Assembly: GCA_900557695.1 (NCBI GenBank)
Contig: USTP01000057.1
Span: 1-6,544, forward strand
Length of the DNA stretch: 6,544 bases
Direction: 5' to 3'
Origin: an uncultured Thermoanaerobacterales bacterium
GTDB taxonomy: Bacteria > Bacillota > Clostridia > Christensenellales > UBA1242
Both the position numbers and the translations under genes were made by a program. The notes beneath the pieces were generated by a model. It searched no databases. It was given only the letters and a program-made list of their open reading frames with translations, and was not told the DNA's origin. Shown here one piece after another: positions 1 to 4,800 of this stretch (position 1 is the first letter of the stretch; every line of letters starts with the position of its first letter).

Positions 1-149
1 AAGAGGACGGTCCGCTCAGCCGAGCAAGGGAAGCGCCCTTGCGACCGCCACGAGCAAAAGACAACTTAAGAGTGCTTGACAAACAATCAAAATGGCAGGC
101 AGAATTGAGGGGTAGTGAAAAGAGAGCGAGTATTCCCGTCGCCCGCTCC
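1..149. repeat. GC-rich structured direct repeat, copy 1 (cut by contig edge)
   Basis: This copy matches 188-335 at a constant offset of 187 with no indels. Over 148 positions I count nine substitutions (positions 56, 77, 84, 103, 105, 116, 118, 119, 121), about 94% identity, and the first 55 bases are identical. It is about 55% G+C against roughly one third in the genes. Foldable parts are GCAAGGG (24-30) with CCCTTGC (36-42) around loop AAGCG, enclosed by CGGTC (8-12) with GACCG (43-47), and a 3' hairpin GAGCG (124-128) with CGCTC (144-148). Neither strand has a convincing gene. The contig begins inside or at the edge of the unit, as expected where an assembly breaks at a multicopy repeat. 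It could be a structured RNA, a non-autonomous mobile element or an intergenic repeat; I do not recognise the family. Confidence 0.85.
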
Positions 150-187
150 AAAAATTTAGTTTACATATAAAGTGCTGTGGCGAGGGG

Positions 188-335
188 AAGAGGACGGTCC
201 GCTCAGCCGAGCAAGGGAAGCGCCCTTGCGACCGCCACGAGCTAAAGACAACTTAAGAGTGCTCGACAAATAATCAAAATGGCAGGCAGTACTGAGGGGT
301 AGAGTGAGGAGAGCGAGTATTCCCGTCGCCCGCTC
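188..335. repeat. GC-rich structured direct repeat, copy 2
   Basis: This is the second copy of the unit at 1-149. The same stems are at 211-217/223-229 (loop 218-222), 195-199/230-234 and 311-315/331-335, and no substitution falls in a stem. Differences from copy 1 lie in the less structured middle and 3' part (243-308). The 38 bp between copies (150-187) is AT-rich at first and then GC-rich (about 170-187). Its GC-rich end may belong to the 5' part of the unit, because the contig edge hides the same region in copy 1. Together 1-435 is the only stretch over 300 bp without a believable gene. Confidence 0.85.
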
Positions 336-362
336 TGATAAGTTTGAAAGGGCAGGATAAAC

Positions 363-413
363 GAGGCGGCTAATAGCCGTCTTAAATATATAACTAGTGG
401 CTTTAGTTATTTT
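363..413 (+). other. Two tandem hairpins upstream of the GNAT gene
   Basis: Hairpin one pairs 364-371 with 375-382 around loop AAT, with one G-U pair and a GC-rich core. Hairpin two pairs ATAACTA (390-396) with TAGTTAT (404-410) around a 7-nt loop and is followed by a short TTTT (410-413). The second could be a weak terminator for transcription coming from the repeats, or both could be part of a leader for the gene at 436. No convincing promoter is visible between them and that gene. Confidence 0.4.
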
Positions 414-435
414 CATATGTTAGGGGTGTTTTGAA

Positions 436-891
436 TTGAAGAAGATTAGGTTCATTGAAGGCAACAAGATTGATTTAAAACTCAAAAAAGTTGTTAAAGA
501 GTTTAAAGAGGCTAATGTTGTTCCTGCTTTGGTTTACGATATTCTTCTTCATGGCACCAAAACTGTTATTGGCGAGTGCGATGCAAGGCTTGGTATGAAT
601 ATGCACTTGTATTATAGTGGCAACATAGGTTTTTCCGTGTATGAAAAATACAGGGGAAACTCTGTGGCTGAGGAGGCAGTGAATCTTTTAAAACACGTTT
701 TTAAGGCAAATAATGTAAACCGAATTATTATTGCAACAAATCCTGGCAATCATGCAACGCAAAGAGTTTGTGAAAAGCTTGGGGCAAAGTTTATGGAAAA
801 AGCTGAGATTCCAGAGGATAATGATATGCGAATTCTTAGAGGTGAAACGCACAAACTTATTTGGTATCTAGAGTTAACGCCAAGCGTTTAG
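436..891 (+). CDS. GNAT-family N-acetyltransferase
   Basis: This 151-residue protein is predicted to be a cytoplasmic acetyl-CoA-dependent N-acetyltransferase with unknown substrate. The GNAT fold is visible as a central beta strand (IGFSVYEKYR, residues 64-73), the acetyl-CoA pyrophosphate loop and following helix YRGNSVAEEAV (72-82), and a late motif-B segment NPGNHATQRVCEKLGAKF (102-119), which is the NP.N.as...cEklG pattern of the family. The length is that of a single-domain GNAT. The start is TTG, chosen because AGGGGTG (422-428) sits 7 nt upstream and no in-frame ATG lies near. It stands alone between the hairpins at 363-413 and the tRNA, with no clear promoter or terminator, so it may be read from promoters left of the window. 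From memory, similar Clostridia proteins begin with a related ~RF.EGN.IDL segment; their substrate is not known to me. Confidence 0.88.
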   Translation: MKKIRFIEGNKIDLKLKKVVKEFKEANVVPALVYDILLHGTKTVIGECDARLGMNMHLYYSGNIGFSVYEKYRGNSVAEEAVNLLKHVFKANNVNRIIIATNPGNHATQRVCEKLGAKFMEKAEIPEDNDMRILRGETHKLIWYLELTPSV

Positions 892-994
892 CGGTAGAGC
901 ATAAGATTTGCTTTGATAGTATGCCATATATAGTTTTTGATAAACTTTGGTTTGTTCAACAATTTATAATAATAGTAAATAAATATTAGCTTAT

Positions 995-1070
995 GCTAAC
1001 GTGGCTCAGTTGGTAGAGCAGATGATTCGTAATCATCAGGTCGCGGGTTCGAGTCCCGCCGTTAGCTCCA
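995..1070 (+). tRNA. trnT: tRNA-Thr (anticodon CGU)
   Basis: A full cloverleaf folds by eye. The acceptor stem is GCTAACG (995-1001) with CGTTAGC (1060-1066), and the D stem is GCTC (1004-1007) with GAGC (1016-1019). The anticodon stem is GATGA (1021-1025) with TCATC (1033-1037) around loop TTCGTAA, giving anticodon CGT at 1028-1030. The T stem is GCGGG (1043-1047) with CCCGC (1055-1059) around TTCGAGT. The discriminator is T1067 and CCA (1068-1070) is encoded. It decodes ACG threonine codons. A perfect -10 hexamer TATAAT lies at 965-970 but without a good -35 at proper spacing, so the promoter is uncertain. A terminator follows at 1098-1126. Confidence 0.96.
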
Positions 1071-1097
1071 ACAACCTTTAAAAGTAGGGAAAAATGT

Positions 1098-1126
1098 AGC
1101 GCACTAGTTTGGTGCGTTTTTATTTT
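1098..1126 (+). terminator. Rho-independent terminator after tRNA-Thr
   Basis: A 9-bp stem with two G-U pairs (1098-1106 with 1110-1118; core CGCAC/GTGCG) and a 3-nt loop GTT is followed by a T-rich run from 1117. It lies 28 nt past the tRNA CCA, so it should end the tRNA transcript. Confidence 0.8.
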
Positions 1127-1162
1127 ATAATAATTTTTTGATTATATAAAATAGTAAGATGC

Positions 1163-1191
1163 TTGGCAATATTTGTTTGATGGTGTATAAT
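1163..1191 (+). promoter_or_regulatory. Sigma-70-type promoter of the CYTH-like/HD-like unit
   Basis: TTGGCA (1163-1168), a 17-bp spacer and TATAAT (1186-1191) make a near-consensus promoter, with the start of transcription expected around 1198. It lies inside the upstream part of the longest possible reading frame, which therefore cannot begin at 1159. This supports the start at 1225. Confidence 0.75.
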
Positions 1192-1224
1192 AAATTTATG
1201 AAGCTCTTTAGGAGGGGGATTTTT

Positions 1225-1803
1225 ATGCCTGTTGTTGAAGTTGGGTTTAAAATAAGGGAAAACAAGATTGAGGCAGAGAAAATACTTTTAAATAATGGCT
1301 TTGAAAATGTATTTAAAACCCATACTAGGGATATTTATTTCGGCAAAAATGTTGATTTTAAAAACAAAAGTGAAGAGCAGATTAAGAACGAACTTATAAG
1401 ATGTAGAGGTTGTGAAAGTTTTGAAAACTTGAAAGTCTTTGATAAAAGTTTGCCAAACACATTAAAAGTTGATGCGTACACTCTTTATTTGTATTTTGAC
1501 AAGTTTTTTAAATCAGGATACCAAGTTGTTTTTGACACAAAGAAAAGCGACTGGATCTATAAAAAAGGTGAAATTTATCATCAACTTCAAGAAATTGATG
1601 GTATAGGTTTGTTAGACTATGTTATAGATAATAGTATAAAAAATAAAACCGAAGATGAGCAGTTTGAAATTTTAACAAAACAAATGATAGACTTGGGCTT
1701 TACATTAGAGTACGATTTAGGAGTGGATAAGTTAAGAAGTTTGTATAATAGAAAACTTATGTTTTCTAAAAATCAAGCAGGGCTTTATTCGTGGCAAAAA
1801 TAA
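1225..1803 (+). CDS. Divergent CYTH-like (CyaB/triphosphatase superfamily) protein
   Basis: This 192-residue protein is probably cytoplasmic. CYTH enzymes are beta-tunnel proteins that act on triphosphates (adenylate cyclase CyaB, thiamine triphosphatase, inorganic triphosphatase). The order of family landmarks fits. An ExExK-like strand EVGFK (5-9) comes first, then DIYFG (36-40) where CyaB has YFD, and LIRCR (57-61) where the family has LRxR. LQEIDGIGLLDYVID (121-135) matches the late LD.vEGLG.f.EiE strand, and a closing RSLYNRKL (171-178) resembles the terminal SYxeL. The middle Glu of ExExK is Gly7, so catalysis is doubtful. The start at ATG 1225 is favoured by AGGAGG at 1210-1215 and by the promoter at 1163-1191; a longer frame from 1159 starts upstream of the transcript. 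The HD-like gene follows after 59 bp with no terminator, so the two are probably co-transcribed. The family assignment comes from motif order only. Confidence 0.6.
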   Translation: MPVVEVGFKIRENKIEAEKILLNNGFENVFKTHTRDIYFGKNVDFKNKSEEQIKNELIRCRGCESFENLKVFDKSLPNTLKVDAYTLYLYFDKFFKSGYQVVFDTKKSDWIYKKGEIYHQLQEIDGIGLLDYVIDNSIKNKTEDEQFEILTKQMIDLGFTLEYDLGVDKLRSLYNRKLMFSKNQAGLYSWQK

Positions 1804-1807
1804 GGTT

Positions 1808-1829
1808 TTTAAAGATTGAAATCTTTAAA
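1808..1829 (+). other. AT-rich hairpin between the CYTH-like and HD-like genes
   Basis: TTTAAAGAT (1808-1816) pairs with ATCTTTAAA (1821-1829) around loop TGAA. The stem is perfect but nearly all A-T and no T-run follows, so it is not a convincing terminator. It could affect mRNA processing or stability between the two cistrons, or be chance in AT-rich DNA. Confidence 0.3.
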
Positions 1830-1862
1830 ATATTATATAAAGCTAAATAATTTGGGGTAAAT

Positions 1863-2438
1863 ATGGAAGAAATTATTGAAAGAGTTAATAAGCTAGCACT
1901 TGAAGAAATAAAAAAGTATGGTGGACCAAGCTTGCCTCATTATAATTTGTCTTTATCAAAAGTGGATGATGTTGTTAAGAGGGTTGGGAAAGATAAAGTA
2001 GATTCAAATATTGTTAAACTTGGTGTTATGCTTATGGATATTAAGCTTGGCGAGGCTATCAAAAAAGGCAAGGCTAGTGAACATATTAAAATGAGTGTGG
2101 ATTATGCTAAGCAAATTTTAGATTGTTTTAAACTAGACGGAAAGACTAAGGAAAATGTATTAAATTGTATTGAAGCCCATCATGGTACAGTTCCATTTAA
2201 AAGTATTGAGGCAGAGATTTGTGCGAACTTGGATTGTTATAGATTTATCTACCCACAGGGAGTTTTTACTTATATTCAAACGGTAACAGGGTGGGGCAAG
2301 AGTCAAAATGATGCTATTGATATGGTTTTAGAAAAAATGGAAGAAAAACACAATGTTCTAAGTTTAGAAGTTTGTAAAAAAGAGCTTGAACCACTATACC
2401 AAAAGATTAAAAAGCTTCTTATAATGTCTAAAATTTAA
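1863..2438 (+). CDS. HD-domain-like protein with HD dyad altered to Met-Asp
   Basis: This is a 191-residue, probably cytoplasmic, mostly helical protein. HD proteins are metal-dependent phosphohydrolases, often nucleotidases or phosphodiesterases. The fold's spaced histidines can be followed: His26 in LPHYNLS (first helix), the dyad region VMLMDIKLGEA (55-65), His74 in SEHIKMS, the His-His pair in EAHHG (104-108), and Asp124 in NLDCYRF, a usual position for the last metal ligand. The dyad itself reads Met58-Asp59 instead of His-Asp (codons ATG GAT), which should weaken or change metal binding. From memory, uncultured lineages carry a family with a similar D.KLGEA segment, so the change may be family-wide rather than a mutation. 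A modest GGGGT (1854-1858) precedes the ATG by 4 nt. It shares a likely transcript with the CYTH-like gene and ends before the terminator at 2453-2478. Confidence 0.7.
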   Translation: MEEIIERVNKLALEEIKKYGGPSLPHYNLSLSKVDDVVKRVGKDKVDSNIVKLGVMLMDIKLGEAIKKGKASEHIKMSVDYAKQILDCFKLDGKTKENVLNCIEAHHGTVPFKSIEAEICANLDCYRFIYPQGVFTYIQTVTGWGKSQNDAIDMVLEKMEEKHNVLSLEVCKKELEPLYQKIKKLLIMSKI

Positions 2439-2452
2439 AAGAATAAATAATT

Positions 2453-2478
2453 ATTGGCTGTTAAAGCCAATTTTTTTA
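2453..2478 (+). terminator. Rho-independent terminator of the CYTH-like/HD-like unit
   Basis: ATTGGCT (2453-2459) pairs with AGCCAAT (2465-2471) around loop GTTAA and runs into seven T residues (2471-2477). It is 14 nt past the HD-like stop codon and separates that unit from the MarR operon. Confidence 0.88.
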
Positions 2479-2497
2479 TTGTTAGGAATAATTTTTG

Positions 2498-2529
2498 CAC
2501 AAAATTGTTGACGCGTCAACAATTTTGTG
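2498..2529. promoter_or_regulatory. 32-bp perfect palindromic operator, probably for the MarR-family regulator
   Basis: The two 16-bp halves are perfect inverted copies centred between 2513 and 2514, with core TTGACGCGTCAA. It covers the -35 box and nearly all of the spacer of the promoter at 2508-2536, 27 bp ahead of the MarR gene. MarR dimers bind palindromes and commonly repress their own operon, so autorepression by promoter occlusion is the natural reading. That the downstream MarR protein binds here is inferred from position. Confidence 0.85.
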
Positions 2530-2536
2530 TTATGAT
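2508..2536 (+). promoter_or_regulatory. Promoter of the MarR-DegV operon
   Basis: TTGACG (2508-2513), a 17-bp spacer and TATGAT (2531-2536) form a strong promoter. The expected transcript start is near 2543, giving a leader of only about 14 nt before the ATG at 2557. The -35 box is half of the palindrome core, so operator binding and polymerase binding should exclude each other. Confidence 0.85.
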
Positions 2537-2556
2537 TTTACTCGCATGAGGTGCTT

Positions 2557-3012
2557 ATGGAAAATAGATATGAAACCTTCACTGGTCTAGTTTTAAATAT
2601 TTCAAGGTGTATAGACAAAATTAAAAATATAGAAATGAAAGAACTAAATTTAAAAGGTAAGCAAGTTCGATGTTTGTATGCGCTATACAATAAAGGAGAA
2701 ATGGGGCTAGTTGAACTTGCAAAAATTTGCGAAGAGGATAAGGGGGCTCTTTCAAGAACTATAAAAGAATTGCAACACGAAGGTTTGGTTTTTGTGGAAA
2801 GCGACAATGAAAAAAAGTATAAAATGCCAATTAGGCTAACCGAGCGTGGCAGAAATGTGGGTGCGTTTATCACAAAAAAGATTGAAAAAATTCTCAGCAT
2901 CGCTGGCAGTGGTGTTGATGAAAGAAAGAGAGAAGTTTTATATGAAACTTTAAGCACAATATCAAATAACTTAACAAATATTTGTAAAGAGATTGGAGGA
3001 AAAAATGGTTAA
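2557..3012 (+). CDS. MarR-family winged helix transcriptional regulator
   Basis: This 151-residue cytoplasmic DNA-binding protein is expected to be a homodimer. N- and C-terminal helices (about 1-32 and 97-147) would form the dimer interface around a winged helix-turn-helix. KQVRCLYALYNKGEMGLVELAKICEED (35-61) gives the first helices, KGALSRTIKELQHEGLV (62-78) the recognition helix, and ESDNEKKYKMPIRLTERG (81-98) the wing with the typical MarR ending LTerG. The length is usual for the family. ATG 2557 is preferred: the sequence GAGGTG (2548-2553) is its ribosome binding site, while the alternative GTG at 2551 lies within that site. It probably represses its own operon through the palindrome at 2498-2529. 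Its partner gene, overlapping by 8 bp, is a DegV fatty-acid-binding protein. A fatty acid or acyl derivative as the signal is therefore plausible, by analogy with the FAS repressor FabT, but is not shown by sequence. Confidence 0.92.
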   Translation: MENRYETFTGLVLNISRCIDKIKNIEMKELNLKGKQVRCLYALYNKGEMGLVELAKICEEDKGALSRTIKELQHEGLVFVESDNEKKYKMPIRLTERGRNVGAFITKKIEKILSIAGSGVDERKREVLYETLSTISNNLTNICKEIGGKNG

Positions 3013-3859
3013 AATATTAGTAGATAGTGCTAGTGATGTAACTGAAGAAGAGGCAAAAAATTTAGCTATTTCAATGCTCCCCATGGAGATAACTTTTGGA
3101 GATGAAACATTTCTAGATGGGGTTAATTTAAGCCATGAAAGATTTTTCGAAATGCTAATTGAGAGTGCTGATTTGCCCAAAACTAGCCAAATAAACGAGT
3201 TTAGATTTAATGAAGAGTTTGAAAAACTAACGAGTGATGGGAGCGAACTTGTTGTTATAACGCTTTCTTCTAAACTTTCGGGAACATATAATTGTGCAAG
3301 AAATGCAGCAAAAAATTATGCTGGCAAGGTGTTTGTTGTGGATAGTTTGCAGGCAACAATTGGAATTAGAATTTTGTGTGAATACGCAATAAGGCTTGTT
3401 AAAGAGGGTAGAAGTGCTAAGGATATTGCTAAGCTTTTAGATGACAAGAAAGCAAAAATTAAGCTTATGGCGGTTCTAGGAACTCTAAAGTATCTTAAAA
3501 AAGGTGGAAGAATTTCTTCGCTAGTAGCCTTTGCGGGGGAAATGCTTTCAATAAAGCCAGTTGTTTCTGTTGTTAATGGCGAGGTTAAACTTGTTGGGAA
3601 AGCGATGGGCTCAAAAAAGGGTAACAATTTGTTAACTCAGCTTGTTGAAAAAAGTGGTGGAATAGATTTTTCAATGCCATATGCTCTTGCATATTCAGGG
3701 CTTAGTAGCGAATATTTAAACAAATATTTGAAAGACAGCAAGCCTCTTTGGGAAGAATATATAGACAAAATTGAAAATATCCCTTCCTACATGATAGGTA
3801 GCACAATTGGAACTCATGTTGGTCCAGGTGCTGTTGCTGTGGCTTTCTTTGCAAAGTAG
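3005..3859 (+). CDS. DegV-family (FakB-type) fatty-acid-binding protein
   Basis: This 284-residue cytoplasmic protein has the usual DegV length. DegV/FakB proteins hold a fatty acid and present its carboxylate to the kinase FakA, giving acyl-phosphate for phospholipid synthesis. Landmarks are VDSASD near the start (6-11), LPKTSQ (57-62) with the Thr-Ser pair, and ITLSSKLSGTYN (85-96). LKYLKKGGRIS (161-171) carries the conserved Arg169, followed by SIKPVVSV (182-189), and the C-terminal HVGPGAVAVAF (271-281) carries the conserved His271. ATG 3005 is chosen because GGAGG (2995-2999) stands 5 nt upstream; a TTG at 2993 would overlap that site. The gene overlaps the end of the MarR gene by 8 bp, with its ribosome binding site inside it, so translational coupling and shared control by the palindromic operator are likely. 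No fakA is in the window. Which fatty acids it prefers cannot be read from the sequence. Confidence 0.93.
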   Translation: MVKILVDSASDVTEEEAKNLAISMLPMEITFGDETFLDGVNLSHERFFEMLIESADLPKTSQINEFRFNEEFEKLTSDGSELVVITLSSKLSGTYNCARNAAKNYAGKVFVVDSLQATIGIRILCEYAIRLVKEGRSAKDIAKLLDDKKAKIKLMAVLGTLKYLKKGGRISSLVAFAGEMLSIKPVVSVVNGEVKLVGKAMGSKKGNNLLTQLVEKSGGIDFSMPYALAYSGLSSEYLNKYLKDSKPLWEEYIDKIENIPSYMIGSTIGTHVGPGAVAVAFFAK

Positions 3860-3880
3860 AGGAATAAATTTTAATATAAA

Positions 3881-3913
3881 ATAAAAACACTAAGGTTTTC
3901 TTAGTGTTTTTAT
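3881..3913. terminator. Bidirectional terminator between degV-family gene and tspO
   Basis: A perfect 14-bp stem (3881-3894 with 3900-3913) encloses loop GTTTT. It reads A-run, hairpin, T-run on both strands, so it can end the MarR-DegV transcript rightward and the convergent tspO transcript leftward. It begins 21 nt after the DegV stop and lies 14 nt beyond the tspO stop. Confidence 0.9.
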
Positions 3914-3927
3914 GTGGGGTGGTAAAG

Positions 3928-4617
3928 CTAGGTGTTTAGCATTGCTATGCCAAGGTTCAGATACAACGCATAAAGCAGCCATATGGTGTAGATAGTGAAA
4001 ATTATGCCAGGAGCTAAATGTGTTTTATAGTATCTATAGGTAACAATTATTGCTGTTATAACAACTGCTACAAGCCAAATACTTGAGAATATTAAAAGGT
4101 CAAGAGTAAAGTAAAATAGTGGCCACATTAGGTTAAAAAACAAATGAACGCCGTAGCATATTAAATCGTCTTTCCGTTTCTTTTTGTCAGGTTCATAAAC
4201 ATAAGCTAAGTATGCGGCCACTCCAATTGCAATATAAAGTATAGACCAAGCTACTGGAAAAACCCAGTCGGGAGCGTATGCTGGCGGTTTCATAACCGAG
4301 TCGTCTAAATTGCTTCCAAGTAAAGTTGCTATAACACCAACAATTATTGTTGAACCAATAATTATTAAACCAGCAATACAGTTTCTTTTTTTAGTTGTTG
4401 CTGTGCCCATGTGGTTATTTTTTTGATTATTGGCTTTTTGTTTCTCATTGCTATAGTTTTCATTTGCTTGTTTATTTGACTGTTCGCTTTTATTTGCCAA
4501 ATCACTGTTGGTGCTAGTGATAGTATGCGTTTTTGTTTGAGTTATTGTTTGATTTTTGTTGTTATCTTTTTTGGTGGCCTTTTCATGTCTAATACTATTA
4601 TTTTTGCTTTCATTCAT
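3928..4617 (-). CDS. tspO: TspO/MBR family membrane protein with long hydrophilic N-terminal extension
   Basis: This 229-residue protein has a C-terminal core (about 70-229, 160 residues) of normal TspO size with five membrane helices, near 79-103, 117-141, 152-173, 175-197 and 203-227. TspO signatures are KPPAYAPDWVFPVAWSILYI (110-129), the Asn-Trp helix FFNLMWPLFYF (160-170), and the end YALYLNLGIAMLN (217-228). Family members bind porphyrins and other hydrophobic ligands; the bacterial role is usually described as tetrapyrrole or stress related. Residues 1-69 are low-complexity and charged/polar (16 Asn, 11 Lys, 6 Gln by my count) with no signal peptide. The long start is favoured because AGAGG (4626-4630 on the complement) stands 8 nt upstream, while Met70 has no ribosome binding site. 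The gene stands alone, between the minus-strand terminator at 4677-4706 and the bidirectional one at 3881-3913. The family call is firm; the function of the extension is unknown. Confidence 0.88.
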   Translation of the reverse strand: MNESKNNSIRHEKATKKDNNKNQTITQTKTHTITSTNSDLANKSEQSNKQANENYSNEKQKANNQKNNHMGTATTKKRNCIAGLIIIGSTIIVGVIATLLGSNLDDSVMKPPAYAPDWVFPVAWSILYIAIGVAAYLAYVYEPDKKKRKDDLICYGVHLFFNLMWPLFYFTLDLLIFSSIWLVAVVITAIIVTYRYYKTHLAPGIIFTIYTIWLLYALYLNLGIAMLNT

Positions 4618-4649
4618 TTATAAAACCTCTTTTTTAGCTTTTTGTTTTA

Positions 4650-4678
4650 TTATTAACAAAGTCGAAAAATTTATACAA
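4650..4678 (-). promoter_or_regulatory. Possible tspO promoter
   Basis: Reading the minus strand, TTGTAT (4673-4678), a 17-bp spacer and TAATAA (4650-4655) could serve as -35 and -10. It follows directly on the T-run of the gpsA terminator. The hexamers are only moderate matches in AT-rich DNA. Confidence 0.4.
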
Positions 4679-4706
4679 AAAAAGAGTAGACTAAATATGT
4701 CTACTC
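4677..4706 (-). terminator. Rho-independent terminator of gpsA
   Basis: On the minus strand GAGTAGAC pairs with GTCTACTC (4699-4706 with 4684-4691) around a 7-nt loop, then seven T residues follow (4683-4677). It lies about 95 nt beyond the gpsA stop and separates gpsA from tspO. The plus strand shows no T-run after the hairpin, so it acts leftward only. Confidence 0.85.
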
Positions 4707-4800
4707 GATTAAAAAGCGCAAAATTAAGCAAATAACATTGAAATTTATTATCAAAAACCGTTAAAAGTGTAAGTTTTTTCGTTTTTTAAGATTTGGTGTT

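Noticed and set aside
112..150. A complete tRNA-Gly inside the repeat
   Set aside because: Only the 3' end looks tRNA-like. The bases before CCCGT do not form a T stem, and no matching acceptor 5' strand, D arm or anticodon arm is present.
1..335. CRISPR array
   Set aside because: Two units of about 148 bp separated by 38 bp do not match CRISPR repeat and spacer sizes, and no cas gene is present.
156..416. Minus-strand open frame of 86 codons across repeat copy 2 and the hairpin leader
   Set aside because: It is an open frame through a GC-rich non-coding repeat, has no recognisable protein features, and reads across the repeat boundary; the repeat's conservation follows stem structure rather than a frame.
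995..1070. tRNA-Thr as integration site of a mobile element
   Set aside because: No second copy of the tRNA 3' end and no integrase is present in the window.
1159..1224. Upstream start for the CYTH-like protein
   Set aside because: This part overlaps the TTGGCA/TATAAT promoter and precedes a perfect AGGAGG next to the ATG at 1225, so it is not translated.
2538..2957. Minus-strand frame opposite the MarR gene
   Set aside because: It is a shadow of the MarR coding sequence; the plus strand has promoter, ribosome binding site and family motifs. Similar antisense frames at 3316-3627, 4938-5126, 6172-6357 and 6314-6514 were rejected for the same reason.
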